Source: Candidatus Nomurabacteria bacterium (lineage in GTDB: Bacteria > Patescibacteriota > Minisyncoccia > Phycocordibacterales > UBA9973). From it: a stretch of 49,718 nt of DNA. Position numbers and translations under genes: made by a program. The DNA is taken from contig JAPLXR010000005.1 in the NCBI GenBank assembly GCA_026395955.1, forward strand, positions 1 through 49,718, read 5' to 3'. Positions 14,755-24,135 of this stretch are shown here, piece after piece; positions within the stretch are counted from its first letter, which is position 1, and each line of letters starts with the position of its first letter. Under the pieces are notes generated by a model. The model made no database searches. It saw nothing but the letters and a program-made list of their open reading frames with translations, and was not told the origin of the DNA.

Positions 14755-15639
14755 TTATTGTTGAGTTGTTGAAGCATTATTTTCTGGTGTTGATCCTTCT
14801 GTAGAGCCTGTTGCGATTCTTAATGATTTAATAGAACTCTTTAAATCTTGTCTTGATTGTTCTAATAGATTTCTAGCATCACGAGCAGTTAATTTTATTG
14901 CAGCGAACTGGTCAGCTGTGATTGTTGATCCGTCTGCAGGTACAACTATTTCTGCTATTTTAGCTTTTGCATCAGCAAGGTTTTTAACAGAACTATCTAA
15001 AAATGTTTGAGCGTCTGTTGTATTTATACCTGTTGCAGACAATTCAGTTATTTTTGCAGAAACTTTTGCTTGGATTGCTTCTAAATTTGAAACAGCATTT
15101 GCAAATCTTTGTGTTTTCATTTCTTCAGCATTTTTTCTGAAATCACTTCTTTGTGCTAGTGTTGTTGCTTTGAAAGTAGCCTTTTTAGCTTCAACTTCAG
15201 TTTTGAAAGCATCCATTCTTGTTTTAATTTCTGTTTTTAATGCTGTTCTGTCTGATTCTATTTTTGCTTTTAAGGCATCTTTTTCTGCTTGAGTCATTGC
15301 TGGGTTTGCTTTTAATGCTTCCATAGCAGCTTTGTTTTGAGCTTTCATGTTTACTATGTCTGCTTGGTTTCCTGATTTTAAACCTTCACGCTCATTCTCA
15401 ATTTGAGAATCCATTCCACCTTCTGCTTCTTGGATACCTTGATTCATTCCTTGTCTTTGTTGTTTTAAAGTTTCAGCTTGAGCTTTAAAAGCATCTCTAT
15501 TTACTTTATTATCTTGTCTCATTTGACCTAAACCTAAATTTAGACCACCTCCTTCATTTTCATTATCTTCTGCATGAGCAATACCTACATATGAGATTGC
15601 TAAACCTAACACCATTAATAAACCTAAATATTTTTTCAT
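14755..15639 (-). CDS. Secreted coiled-coil protein
   Basis: 294 residues with a clear signal peptide (MKKYLGLLMVLGLAISYVGIAHA, likely cleaved after AHA). A Gly-rich joint (NEGGGLNLGLGQM) is followed by about 200 residues of Ala/Lys/Glu/Gln helix that should form a long coiled coil (for example AEKDALKAKIESDRTALK). The tail is rich in Ser, Thr and Asn. No enzymatic motif. Probably a cell-envelope or surface structural protein, co-transcribed with the small membrane protein downstream. Confidence 0.75.
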   Translation of the reverse strand: MKKYLGLLMVLGLAISYVGIAHAEDNENEGGGLNLGLGQMRQDNKVNRDAFKAQAETLKQQRQGMNQGIQEAEGGMDSQIENEREGLKSGNQADIVNMKAQNKAAMEALKANPAMTQAEKDALKAKIESDRTALKTEIKTRMDAFKTEVEAKKATFKATTLAQRSDFRKNAEEMKTQRFANAVSNLEAIQAKVSAKITELSATGINTTDAQTFLDSSVKNLADAKAKIAEIVVPADGSTITADQFAAIKLTARDARNLLEQSRQDLKSSIKSLRIATGSTEGSTPENNASTTQQ

Positions 15640-15838
15640 AATTTTAATTCTTATAGAATCTCTTTTTCTTAGAAATTCTATTACTTATAATAATAATTTT
15701 AATAATTAATAATAGCTTGACCCACTATCATTATACACTATATATGACGTTGTGATTGTGTAAATCTTACACTATTTATAGTGTACTTTAGTTAAATGAA
15801 ATATAGATGAATTTTTATAGGCATTCTAGAATAAAGGT

Positions 15839-15879
15839 TTGACTTTTTAGCTTATGTATGATATATTCTGTTTAGATAA
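15839..15879 (+). promoter_or_regulatory. Sigma-70 promoter with downstream GTTTAGATAA box
   Basis: TTGACT (15839-15844), 17-bp spacer, TATATT (15862-15867), two bases, GTTTAGATAA (15870-15879). The start codon is 23 nt further on. Confidence 0.72.
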
Positions 15880-15902
15880 ACGTTTTTTAACATCCCTAAT
15901 AA

Positions 15903-17210
15903 ATGAATCAATCAACAATAACAAATCAGAAAAATTCCACTTCAAGTGGTTACAGTAGACAGTTTGATTTACTAAAAGAATCGCATATCAAATTAAATAT
16001 CCTTGGAGTGCCTAATAAGGATCAGCGTGAACTTGAAAAAGGGTGGGCTACCTTTAATTATTTCAATGAAGATGAATTGAATCGTGCACAACAGTTGTTT
16101 TTGTCGATCGGAGTTGAGTCTATAAAACGAGAAGACAAAAATAACAACTTGTACTTTGCATTACAATACTTCAGGACAATTCCTGTTTCAAAAGCACCAG
16201 TACAAAAAAGAGTGTTCGAAAGTAATTTACACATTCCTATTTTTATCTGGTTGGTGAAAAAAGTGCTTCGTAAGTCATTCTTTACTGAACCGGTTGATGC
16301 AGAATTTTTTTCAAAGCCAGCTCGTATCAAGATGTTATTTCATGAATTCGAAGAAATAAAGCTCGACATGGAAAAACGTTATGACATTGTTTGTCTTGCA
16401 GCTATGAACGACATCAAGCATGTGGATGTGTGGATTTTGAAAAGCGAAGAAGCGCGAGTAACATATTGTATGTATCGTCAGTTGGGTGATTTTTCTATTG
16501 TTAAGTTGTCTGGAATATTATCTGATCCTGAAAAATTGAAACAAATACGATCAGGAATTGAAAGAGACAATTTAAAAGTAGATATGCGCAGACCGTTCAA
16601 ATCCAAGGTAGACAAGATCAGGAACAAAATGGTTAAAAAAGAAACAGTAGAAAAAAATGCTCTTGCGGCAGAAGTACGAAAAGCAATACGCCAATCCGGT
16701 ATTTGTAAATTAAAATCTGATAAACCACTTTTAAAACGTGAAATGTATATGCAAATATTTGTTATAGCAGTAGACAAGGTAAAAATTACTGTTTCAAATA
16801 GGACAGAGAAGCAAAGAGTAAAAACAATCAAACGTTTGGAAGTATATTTACGGAAGACATATCCACAAGCCGCCGTTGTAGAAATTATTACTGAACAGCA
16901 GACACAGTTATCGGTAAGTATTTCTGGATTTTTGAATCAAAGTTTTGTAAACAAAAAATCAACAGCATTGGTTCGAAAAGAAAAAAGAGAAATGCAAAAA
17001 AAGCTAAATCTGTGGATTAAACAGCTTCCTGAAGAGATGCACAGACAATTCCTTGAATTTATGGGTGCAGGCCTTTTTGGTATAGATGAAGCAACAGCGG
17101 TAGAGATATTGTCAAAAGGATTTTCTTTTGTACCTAAAAAGAAGTATCTGAAAGCTTCTCTATTTGCTAAACCAGAAAAGTTAGTTAAATTCATAGAAAG
17201 AAACAAATAA
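15903..17210 (+). CDS. Hypothetical protein
   Basis: A 435-residue soluble basic protein of unrecognised family. The N-terminal 20 residues are Ser/Thr/Asn-rich and probably disordered. A mixed alpha/beta region to about 230 follows (HIPIFIWLVKKVLRKSFF, DIVCLAAMNDIKHVDVWIL), then a highly basic helical region (KSKVDKIRNKMVKKETVEK) and a C-terminal helical domain. High Lys/Arg content would suit nucleic-acid binding, but there is no motif to prove it. It has its own promoter of the GTTTAGATAA class and a strong terminator. Confidence 0.72.
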   Translation: MNQSTITNQKNSTSSGYSRQFDLLKESHIKLNILGVPNKDQRELEKGWATFNYFNEDELNRAQQLFLSIGVESIKREDKNNNLYFALQYFRTIPVSKAPVQKRVFESNLHIPIFIWLVKKVLRKSFFTEPVDAEFFSKPARIKMLFHEFEEIKLDMEKRYDIVCLAAMNDIKHVDVWILKSEEARVTYCMYRQLGDFSIVKLSGILSDPEKLKQIRSGIERDNLKVDMRRPFKSKVDKIRNKMVKKETVEKNALAAEVRKAIRQSGICKLKSDKPLLKREMYMQIFVIAVDKVKITVSNRTEKQRVKTIKRLEVYLRKTYPQAAVVEIITEQQTQLSVSISGFLNQSFVNKKSTALVRKEKREMQKKLNLWIKQLPEEMHRQFLEFMGAGLFGIDEATAVEILSKGFSFVPKKKYLKASLFAKPEKLVKFIERNK

Positions 17211-17211
17211 C

Positions 17212-17244
17212 AAAAAACTCCTCACGAGATAGTGAGGAGTTTTT
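17212..17244. terminator. Bidirectional terminator between 15903-17210 and ppa
   Basis: ACTCCTCAC/GTGAGGAGT hairpin with A/T tracts on both sides, between convergent genes. Confidence 0.87.
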
Positions 17245-17254
17245 ATTTTGTCTT

Positions 17255-17839
17255 TTAGTCTAATTTTGGAGCGTAGTCTTTCTCATATCTTTCCTGGCAT
17301 TCTTTTATTATCTTTACAGCTTCATCTGCTTCAAAGAATCCTAGAGGTTTACAAGTACCAACTTTTTTCAAATGTTTATAGAATTCAAAATAGTGTTCTA
17401 CTTCTTTTGCCCAATGTTCACCGAGGTCATTATAACTTTTTATATGATCCATTCTCTTATCATCTGCGAGTACTGTGATTATTTTATCATCACGTTCACC
17501 TCCGTCTTCGAACTTCATCACACCGATGACACGAAGCTCTGCAAGTGATCCGGGAACTAATGGTTCAGTTACGTTTGCAATCAAAAGATCGAGCATATCA
17601 TTGTCTTGGTCCCATGTTTGTGGAATGAGTCCATAAGCGACAGGATATGCAAGTGAAGAATATCCGACACGATCAAGTTTTAATTGACCTGATTCAGTTA
17701 TAAATTCGTATTTATTAATTGAATTCGCATTTATTTCTACTAATCCATTAATTATATTTTTACTTTCATCTGCAAAAGCCGGCAACACATGTTGCAAGTT
17801 AAGCATGAATTTTGATGGTTTGTGATTTATATTTGCCAT
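17255..17839 (-). CDS. ppa: Inorganic pyrophosphatase, soluble family I
   Basis: 194 residues; hydrolyses pyrophosphate to drive biosynthetic reactions. Family I landmarks are NKYEFITESGQLKLDRVGYSS, YGLIPQTW and the metal-binding acidic motif DNDMLDLL in place of the usual DGDPLDVLV, keeping the three Asp. Later come RVIGVMKFEDGGERDDKII and WAKEVEHYFEFYKHL with the conserved Tyr/Lys. It lies 36 bp downstream of nusA on the same strand and is probably co-transcribed with it. Confidence 0.93.
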   Translation of the reverse strand: MANINHKPSKFMLNLQHVLPAFADESKNIINGLVEINANSINKYEFITESGQLKLDRVGYSSLAYPVAYGLIPQTWDQDNDMLDLLIANVTEPLVPGSLAELRVIGVMKFEDGGERDDKIITVLADDKRMDHIKSYNDLGEHWAKEVEHYFEFYKHLKKVGTCKPLGFFEADEAVKIIKECQERYEKDYAPKLD

Positions 17840-17875
17840 AAGATTATTTTCTAGATTAGATTTATAAAATTATTC

Positions 17876-19075
17876 TTATTTATCAGTATCTTCTGAAACT
17901 TCTTCAGATAAATCTTCGGTCATATTTACATTTTCTCCATCAGTAGAGGCAACTTCGCCACCTGTACCTTTGATGTCGATTCTCCAACCAGTAAGTTTCG
18001 CAGCGAGGCGGACATTTTGTCCTCCTTTACCGATAGCGAGTGAGAGTTGGTCTTCAGCTACTTCGATAACTGCTTTATGTTCTTGTTCATTTACTTCTAT
18101 AGACAAGACTTTTGCAGGAGATATAGCATTTGCAACGTATTCTTTTGGATCAGCTGACCATGGAATAATGTCCACTTTTTCATTTCCGAGTTCACCTGTA
18201 ACGGTATTTACACGAGTTCCTTTTTGACCGACACATGAACCGACAGGGTCGATATGCTCATCATTAGAGAAAACAGCCATTTTTGAACGACTTCCAGCTT
18301 CACGGGCGATACTTTTTATCTCAACTACGCCACTTGTGACTTCTGGAGCTTCTACTTCAAAGAGTTTTTGAAGGAATTTAGGGTGTGTACGAGACATTCT
18401 GAGGTTGATTCCACGAGGACTTTCTTCGACAGAGTACAAATAAGCCTTTATTCTTTGGCCTCGGCGGAAAAATTCACCTGGAATTTGCTCTTCAGCAGGT
18501 AAAACACCTGTTGCACGGTTAAAATCAACGTAAATATTGCCTCTTTCAATCTTTTGGACTACTCCAGAGACTATTTCGCCTTCTTTTGTACCATATTCAT
18601 CCATAATAGATGTACGTTCTGCTTCACGAATACGTTGAATTATGACTTGTTTAGCTGTTTGAGCAGCAATACGTCCATAATCATCTTTCATTTCAAGAGG
18701 AAATATCATTTCGTCGTTTAATTCTACCCCTTTTTTCATTTTTTTAGCATCTTCTAGCAAAATATGGTGTTCAGGGTTAAAACGAGGACGTTCATCACCG
18801 TCTTGTTGGACTGAGTATTCTTGCTCTTCTTCACCTTCTGCTGGTTCTTCTATACGTACAATAGACTCATCTACTACGATTTTTACTTGGTAAAAATCAG
18901 TTTGACCAGTTTCCATATCAAATTTTGCACGAACTATTTGACCTTTCTTTCCGTAATCCTTCTTATAAGCAGCAGCCATAGCTTGTTCGATAGCTTCAAT
19001 TATTTTTTCTTTTGGTATTTTGCGCTCTTCTTCGAGTTGTTCGAGAGCTGACTTCATTGTTTTTAGATCTAACAT
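17876..19075 (-). CDS. nusA: Transcription termination/antitermination factor NusA
   Basis: A 399-residue RNA-polymerase-binding factor. The N-terminal domain (LDLKTMKSALEQLEEERKIPKEKI) is followed by an S1 domain (GEIVSGVVQKIERGNIYVD) and two KH domains (DPVGSCVGQKGTRVNTVTGEL and SLAIGKGGQNVRLAAKLTGW). The tail is acidic, as in many bacteria without the E. coli AR repeats. Between the N-domain and S1 there is an acidic insertion (EPAEGEEEQEYSVQQDGDERP). A TATAAA box ends 6 nt before the ATG, suggesting a leaderless mRNA. Confidence 0.95.
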   Translation of the reverse strand: MLDLKTMKSALEQLEEERKIPKEKIIEAIEQAMAAAYKKDYGKKGQIVRAKFDMETGQTDFYQVKIVVDESIVRIEEPAEGEEEQEYSVQQDGDERPRFNPEHHILLEDAKKMKKGVELNDEMIFPLEMKDDYGRIAAQTAKQVIIQRIREAERTSIMDEYGTKEGEIVSGVVQKIERGNIYVDFNRATGVLPAEEQIPGEFFRRGQRIKAYLYSVEESPRGINLRMSRTHPKFLQKLFEVEAPEVTSGVVEIKSIAREAGSRSKMAVFSNDEHIDPVGSCVGQKGTRVNTVTGELGNEKVDIIPWSADPKEYVANAISPAKVLSIEVNEQEHKAVIEVAEDQLSLAIGKGGQNVRLAAKLTGWRIDIKGTGGEVASTDGENVNMTEDLSEEVSEDTDK

Positions 19076-19250
19076 AATATTTTTATATTTACATTAAAGA
19101 CGACTATTAAATTTTTTAAAAAAATAAGCCCGTTTCATGACGGACTTGTATTTCAATATTACTCTATTTGACGTCAAAAGTCAATGTTTATCCACAACTG
19201 TATTTTTTATATTGTTATTTTATTTTTTAATAGTATATAATATATATATT

Positions 19251-19553
19251 ATGATATATGATAAAAAGAAAATAATTAGTTTAGTAGCATTAGTAATTAT
19301 TATTATTTTAGGAGTCTCTATTTATTTTTTAAATTCTAAATTTAAAAATCAAACAAGCAACAACACAAACCAAGGTTTAACAGAAGCACAACGTACTCAA
19401 ATTTTAGAAAATCTAAAAAGCCAATCTGCAAATATGAAACCTTTGTCTGATGCTGATAGAGCAAAAATTTTAAAGAGTTTAAGTGGAACAACAACTAATA
19501 AGCCTTTGACAGACGCTGAGAGAGCACAAATTTTAAATTCTTTAAAACAATAA
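19251..19553 (+). CDS. Small membrane-anchored protein with three short repeats
   Basis: 100 residues from ATG 19251 (MIYDKKKI). The frame is open to 19137, but the later start puts a TATAAT (19236-19241) 9 nt upstream and a transmembrane helix at about 8-26. The outside tail has three copies of a roughly 20-residue unit, L(T/S)(E/D)A(Q/D/E)R..IL..L, ending in TDAERAQILNSLKQ. It is followed 18 bp later by the NHL/Ig surface protein, so it may be its small partner. No family recognised. Confidence 0.68.
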   Translation: MIYDKKKIISLVALVIIIILGVSIYFLNSKFKNQTSNNTNQGLTEAQRTQILENLKSQSANMKPLSDADRAKILKSLSGTTTNKPLTDAERAQILNSLKQ

Positions 19554-19571
19554 AAAATTTTTAAACAAAAT

Positions 19572-21197
19572 ATGAAAAAAATATTAAAATCTAAATTTGC
19601 GCTAATAAGCTTGTTGTCTATTTCTATTTTAATATTTTCTAGTTTTTTATTTAGTAAACACGTAGAAGCATCTGTTTCTTTTAATTTTGTTACTAAATGG
19701 GGAACTATGGGTTCTGGTAATGGTCAGTTTAATATGCCCGTTGGTATTGCTGTTGATTCTGGTGACAATATATATGTTGGTGAAAGATACACAAATAATC
19801 GTATACAAAATTTTACTTCTAATGGAAACTTTATTTCTTTGTTTAATTCACCAAATGGTAATGGTCAATTTAATTTGAGTGATAATGGTGAAGCTATGAC
19901 AGTAGATCATCATGACCATGTTTATGTTAGTGGTAATAGTGCGGTTAATGAGTTTGATACTGCGGGTCATTTTATAAAAACATTTGGTTTTGGTGTTTTA
20001 GATGGTAGTAATGTTTTTCAAATTTGTAATGCTGGATCTACTTGCCGGGATGGTATAGATGCTGGGTCTAATTTAGGTTCATTTAGTGGAGTAGGACATA
20101 TTGCCGTTGATGATCAAGATAATGTCTATGTTCCTGATTGGAATTATAATGTTATCCAAAAATTTACTCCAACAGGAACTCCTGTTTTTAGATTTGGTGG
20201 AAATTTTGATACCACAGTTAGTGTCGCTATTGATTCTAGTGGAAATATTTATACTACTGATTACACGATGTATGTTCAAAAATTTGATTCAAATGGAAAT
20301 TTTATAACGAGTTGGGGTGGATATGGTTCTGCTGATGGACAATTTAATTATCCTTCTAATATTGCGATAGACTCAACAGACCTTATTTATGTTTTTGATA
20401 GTGGAAACAATCGTATTGAAGTTTTTGATACTGATGGAAACTTTATAACAAAATTTGGTTCTAGAGGTTCTGCTGATGGACAAATTCGCGGTGTAGTAGA
20501 TAAGGGTACTATTGCTATTGATTCTCATGATAATATTTATATAACTGATTTTTATAATTATCGTGTTCAAGAATTTACAAAAGTAATTTCTCAAAATCGT
20601 TCACTTTCAGTCCCTCCTAAACTCGAACTCCGTATCGTAGATAATGCTAGTGCAAATACAGCAGGAGTAATAAATACAGCAGATAATACAGCTTCAGCTC
20701 CACCTGCTACTGCTGCAACTAGTTTATATTTATCATCAAGTAATACAACACAAGGCATTAGTATATATTGGGCAGGTGATACTTTAGCATCACCAAACAA
20801 TACACTCGATCCAAACAAATGTAGTGCATATACAGATGTTTCTGGAAGTTCTTGGAGTTGGGGTGGTCCTGCATATACAGGAACATCTATTGCTCCTACA
20901 ACTGTCTGGAGTACTCCTATTGTAGATCATCCAACTATTCCTACTACATATTATGTTTCTTGTGCTAGTTCTGTCGGTGGACCTACATTAATTGCTTCTA
21001 TTACTGTTACTCCTGCTATTGTAGCTCCTACACCTAGTACCGCCCTCAGCCTCCAAATCGTAAACGGAACTTCAGCTCCAGTATTTAGTAATTCAAACAA
21101 TACAACTCCTACACCTTATCCTACACCAATGACTATACCCTTAGGTTCATCTATTGATATTTCATGGGCAGGTGATACTTTACCAAGGTGGTGGTAA
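19572..21197 (+). CDS. NHL-repeat/Ig-like surface protein, first fragment (frame broken at about 21183)
   Basis: 541 codons. A signal peptide (LISLLSISILIFSSFLF) precedes an NHL-type beta-propeller to about residue 340, with repeated units such as GQFNMPVGIAVDSGDNIYV and GQFNYPSNIAIDSTDLIYV. Ig-like domains of about 115 residues follow (LELRIVDN..., SIYWAGDTL, WSWGGPAYTGTS, TTYYVSC). The frame ends abnormally with PRWW-stop just past a 142-bp repeat, in the middle of an Ig-like unit. The missing part continues in the next frame (21154-22014) and returns to this frame from about 21893. It was probably one surface protein of about 1490 residues, used in adhesion. Confidence 0.75.
   Translation: MKKILKSKFALISLLSISILIFSSFLFSKHVEASVSFNFVTKWGTMGSGNGQFNMPVGIAVDSGDNIYVGERYTNNRIQNFTSNGNFISLFNSPNGNGQFNLSDNGEAMTVDHHDHVYVSGNSAVNEFDTAGHFIKTFGFGVLDGSNVFQICNAGSTCRDGIDAGSNLGSFSGVGHIAVDDQDNVYVPDWNYNVIQKFTPTGTPVFRFGGNFDTTVSVAIDSSGNIYTTDYTMYVQKFDSNGNFITSWGGYGSADGQFNYPSNIAIDSTDLIYVFDSGNNRIEVFDTDGNFITKFGSRGSADGQIRGVVDKGTIAIDSHDNIYITDFYNYRVQEFTKVISQNRSLSVPPKLELRIVDNASANTAGVINTADNTASAPPATAATSLYLSSSNTTQGISIYWAGDTLASPNNTLDPNKCSAYTDVSGSSWSWGGPAYTGTSIAPTTVWSTPIVDHPTIPTTYYVSCASSVGGPTLIASITVTPAIVAPTPSTALSLQIVNGTSAPVFSNSNNTTPTPYPTPMTIPLGSSIDISWAGDTLPRWW
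21042..21183 (+). repeat. 142-bp exact direct repeat, copy 1
   Basis: Identical to 21751-21892, 709 bp away. It encodes the start of an Ig-like unit (LSLQIVNGTSAPVFSNSN). The reading frame breaks right at its 3' end. A further 96 bp (21231-21326) match 21893-21988 with one mismatch. Confidence 0.95.
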
Positions 21198-22014
21198 CTG
21201 GAACTGGGGAGGACCTGCATATACAGGAACTTCATTTGTTAACAACATTTACAGTACTGCAATTACTGATACACCAACTGTTCCTACTACTTATTATGTT
21301 TCTTGTAACAGTGCTGTTGGGGGGCCGTTGCTTATCTCTTCAATATTAGTGACTCCTACTTCAGTAGCTACTGGCGACGTTCTTGTTTTGAAGGTTACAG
21401 AAAGTAATACTACAAATACAATTTCTAATCCTGCTACAACAACAACACCTGTCCCCGTGGATCGATCTATAAGTGTTGCTCAATCAAATGGTGTCAGTAT
21501 TTCATGGGCAGGTATTCCTTCTACTCTTTATTATCCAAAATGTTTTGCTGGTTCGTCTAACGGTGGTTCTTGGTCTTGGGCTGGTTGGAATTCTGGTGGT
21601 GCTACGTTACCTTCAAACTTTAGTCCTATTATTATGGATCACCCAACGGTTCCAACTAAGTATTATGTTTCTTGTTCTGATATAGTTTCAGGCACAACTT
21701 ATTCTTCTGAAATTATCGTAACTCCTGTTGCTGGAGCTCCAGTTTCTCCAGCCCTCAGCCTCCAAATCGTAAACGGAACTTCAGCTCCAGTATTTAGTAA
21801 TTCAAACAATACAACTCCTACACCTTATCCTACACCAATGACTATACCCTTAGGTTCATCTATTGATATTTCATGGGCAGGTGATACTTTACTTCATTTG
21901 TTAACAACATTTACAGTGCTGCAATTACTGATACACCAACTGTTCCTACTACTTATTATGTTTCTTGTAACAGTGCTGTTGGGGGGCCATTATTGCAATC
22001 AACTATTATCGTAA
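21154..22014 (+). CDS. NHL/Ig surface protein, middle fragment (shifted frame)
   Basis: Open frame in phase +1 relative to its neighbours. From about 21184 to 21890 it encodes good Ig-like repeats (GGGNWNWGGPAYTG, then SISWAGIPSTLYYPKC and TKYYVSCSDIVSG). Its first 10 codons and its last 40 (LLHLLTTFTVLQ...) are out-of-phase readings of the repeats. It has no plausible promoter or start of its own; the ATG at 21154 is simply the first Met of the frame. It should be read as the middle part of the 19572-24059 gene. Confidence 0.55.
   Translation: MIFHGQVILYQGGGNWNWGGPAYTGTSFVNNIYSTAITDTPTVPTTYYVSCNSAVGGPLLISSILVTPTSVATGDVLVLKVTESNTTNTISNPATTTTPVPVDRSISVAQSNGVSISWAGIPSTLYYPKCFAGSSNGGSWSWAGWNSGGATLPSNFSPIIMDHPTVPTKYYVSCSDIVSGTTYSSEIIVTPVAGAPVSPALSLQIVNGTSAPVFSNSNNTTPTPYPTPMTIPLGSSIDISWAGDTLLHLLTTFTVLQLLIHQLFLLLIMFLVTVLLGGHYCNQLLS
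21751..21892 (+). repeat. 142-bp exact direct repeat, copy 2
   Basis: Second copy of 21042-21183. Compared with copy 1, the 47 bp that follow there (21184-21230) are absent here, which shifts the frame back to the original phase. Confidence 0.95.
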
Positions 22015-24059
22015 CCCCTGTTGCTGGATCATCTGCATCTCCAGCTTTGAAACTTCGTATTGTTGAAAATAGTAATATTTCAAATGATATTATAAATACA
22101 GCAACTAATGCTAGTTCAACACCTGCGACTTTACCTATGACAACTGCTCAACCAGGTTCTGCTATTAGTATTTATTGGGCAGCCGATGATACTAGTACTC
22201 TTTATTATCCAAAATGTGTCGCTTCTTCATCTGCTTCCAATAACTGGAACTGGGTAAGCGGTTGGACTGGTGCTACTATTACTCCATTAGTTTGGGGTGG
22301 ACCTATTTCTGATAGTCCTACTGTTGCTACTACTTATACTGTATTTTGTCCTAGTCAAGTTAGTGGTCCAGATTTAACTGCTTCTATAACTGTTACTCCA
22401 AAAGGAGCAACAAATAATACTCAAAGTTGTACAGGAGCTTCTTCTGGTGGTGCTTTGACTGGTTGGGCTTGGTCAGACAATGTCGGATGGATTAAAATGG
22501 ATGGAGTTGTCTACGATACAGCTGGTAATTTTTCTGGATATGCTTGGGCTGATACTGTAGGATGGATTAGATTCGGAGGTCTTTCTGGTTGGCCATCTGG
22601 AGGTGGAACTCTCTCATCAAATGCTGTTCTAAATACTACAATAGGTAAAATAGGTGGTTGGGCGCAAGTTCTGTCTATGGCTGGTACATCACCTGACTCT
22701 GAATCTTTTGATTGGGCAGATGGTTGGATTAGTCTTTATTCAAATGGAACTGATGTTTCTACTCCTTATACATATGGTCCTGCCTTTAATCTATCTACTG
22801 GAAATGCAATAACTCCTTCTTATGCATGGGGTGGAAATGTAACAGGTTGGGTTGATTTTTCACAAGTTCGATTAATCCCTTGTACTGTAAAATCAGCTAA
22901 ACTTGAATTAATGATAAAAGACAATTCAAATCCAACAAATACAATTACTGCTACAGCAAACCAAGCTCCAAATGGTCCTAATGCATCAGGAAGTGCAACT
23001 TTAGTTATAAATTCTGCTCATAGTTTTGATATTTCATGGGCAGGAGATGATAGAACAACAATGTTTTATCCAAAATGTACTGCTTCTACAAGCAGTCCTT
23101 CTACTAATTCTTGGACTTGGACTGGTTGGCTTTCAAACACTGGTGCTACTATTACTCCACTTAGTTGGGGACATCATATACAGAACACTGATCAAATTAC
23201 TTCTACACAAAAGTATGTAATTACTTGCCCTAGTCTTATTTCTACAGGAACTACACTTACAGCTGTTATACAAGTCAAACCTATTATTTGTGATGTTGGT
23301 TCAACAGATCCTGCATGTAGTAATACTTCTGATGTTTCAAGTTTAAATATAAATGCTCCACAGAATGCTTGTGGTGGTGGTCATTATAAACCACTATTAA
23401 TCAGTTTGACTGGACACGGTGTTACAACTGGTGCTCAATGTACAGCATCTATTTCACCTGCCTTGAGTATAAATAATCATCCAGAATGGACAGGTAACTT
23501 GAGTTATTCATCTGTTCCAAATAGTTATATGCTTGCTTTTCCAAGTAATAATACAAATAATACTATTCCTTATACTCTTAATCTAAGTTGTCCAACTACT
23601 GCAGCCTTACCAAACCCAGCAGATACAAGTATTAGTCCAAACCATCCAACTGTAATTAATTTATTATCAACTCAAGACTGTAACCCTGGAATCACAGAAT
23701 TTTATCCAACTTATCCTTGTGTTAATCCTCCTATAGGTGAAAATGTTCCTACTATGCAAGTAAATGTGTCTGCACATGGAATGAGTTCTTGTGTTGTTAC
23801 AGATACTGTAAATGGTCATGATTATCCTGTTACTTTTAATCAACCTGGTATGGGAACAGCAACAGTAGATGTTTTTGGAAATAATCCAAATTACACTTTA
23901 TCTTGTACTGGAAATGATAATGGTACTTATGTTAATACTGATTTCACCGATGCGAATGGAGTGCCACTCAATGATTTTACAATAGAAACAACTGATCAAT
24001 GTTCGGGAACAAATCCAATTATTCCACCAAAACCAAGACCAGTTTTCATTGAGAGATAG
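21993..24059 (+). CDS. NHL/Ig surface protein, C-terminal fragment
   Basis: 688 codons in the same phase as the 19572 start. It begins in the middle of an Ig-like unit (coding similarity starts near 21893) and continues with more units (LKLRIVEN, ISIYWAADDTSTLYYPKC, TYTVFCPSQVSG). Then comes a segment with Trp-rich repeats (LTGWAWSDNVGWIKMDG, GYAWADTVGWIRFGG, GGWAQVL) and a Cys-containing C-terminal part with two further Ig-like folds. There is no LPxTG or membrane anchor at the end. Followed closely by another secreted giant, probably of the same surface system. Confidence 0.7.
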   Translation: MQSTIIVTPVAGSSASPALKLRIVENSNISNDIINTATNASSTPATLPMTTAQPGSAISIYWAADDTSTLYYPKCVASSSASNNWNWVSGWTGATITPLVWGGPISDSPTVATTYTVFCPSQVSGPDLTASITVTPKGATNNTQSCTGASSGGALTGWAWSDNVGWIKMDGVVYDTAGNFSGYAWADTVGWIRFGGLSGWPSGGGTLSSNAVLNTTIGKIGGWAQVLSMAGTSPDSESFDWADGWISLYSNGTDVSTPYTYGPAFNLSTGNAITPSYAWGGNVTGWVDFSQVRLIPCTVKSAKLELMIKDNSNPTNTITATANQAPNGPNASGSATLVINSAHSFDISWAGDDRTTMFYPKCTASTSSPSTNSWTWTGWLSNTGATITPLSWGHHIQNTDQITSTQKYVITCPSLISTGTTLTAVIQVKPIICDVGSTDPACSNTSDVSSLNINAPQNACGGGHYKPLLISLTGHGVTTGAQCTASISPALSINNHPEWTGNLSYSSVPNSYMLAFPSNNTNNTIPYTLNLSCPTTAALPNPADTSISPNHPTVINLLSTQDCNPGITEFYPTYPCVNPPIGENVPTMQVNVSAHGMSSCVVTDTVNGHDYPVTFNQPGMGTATVDVFGNNPNYTLSCTGNDNGTYVNTDFTDANGVPLNDFTIETTDQCSGTNPIIPPKPRPVFIER

Positions 24060-24135
24060 CATTAAAAAATAAAAAGTCGTGATATAATTAAAAGATAAAT
24101 AAATTAAAAATTATTAGTTAGCATTATAAAAATAT

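Noticed and set aside
19188..19196. Origin at the nusA/surface-protein intergenic region
   Set aside because: A single exact DnaA box without parS or a box cluster; expected by chance or as a regulatory site.
19137..19250. 38-residue N-terminal extension of the small membrane protein
   Set aside because: The extension overlaps the nusA promoter side, an exact DnaA box and the TATAAT before ATG 19251; the shorter form has a normal membrane anchor.
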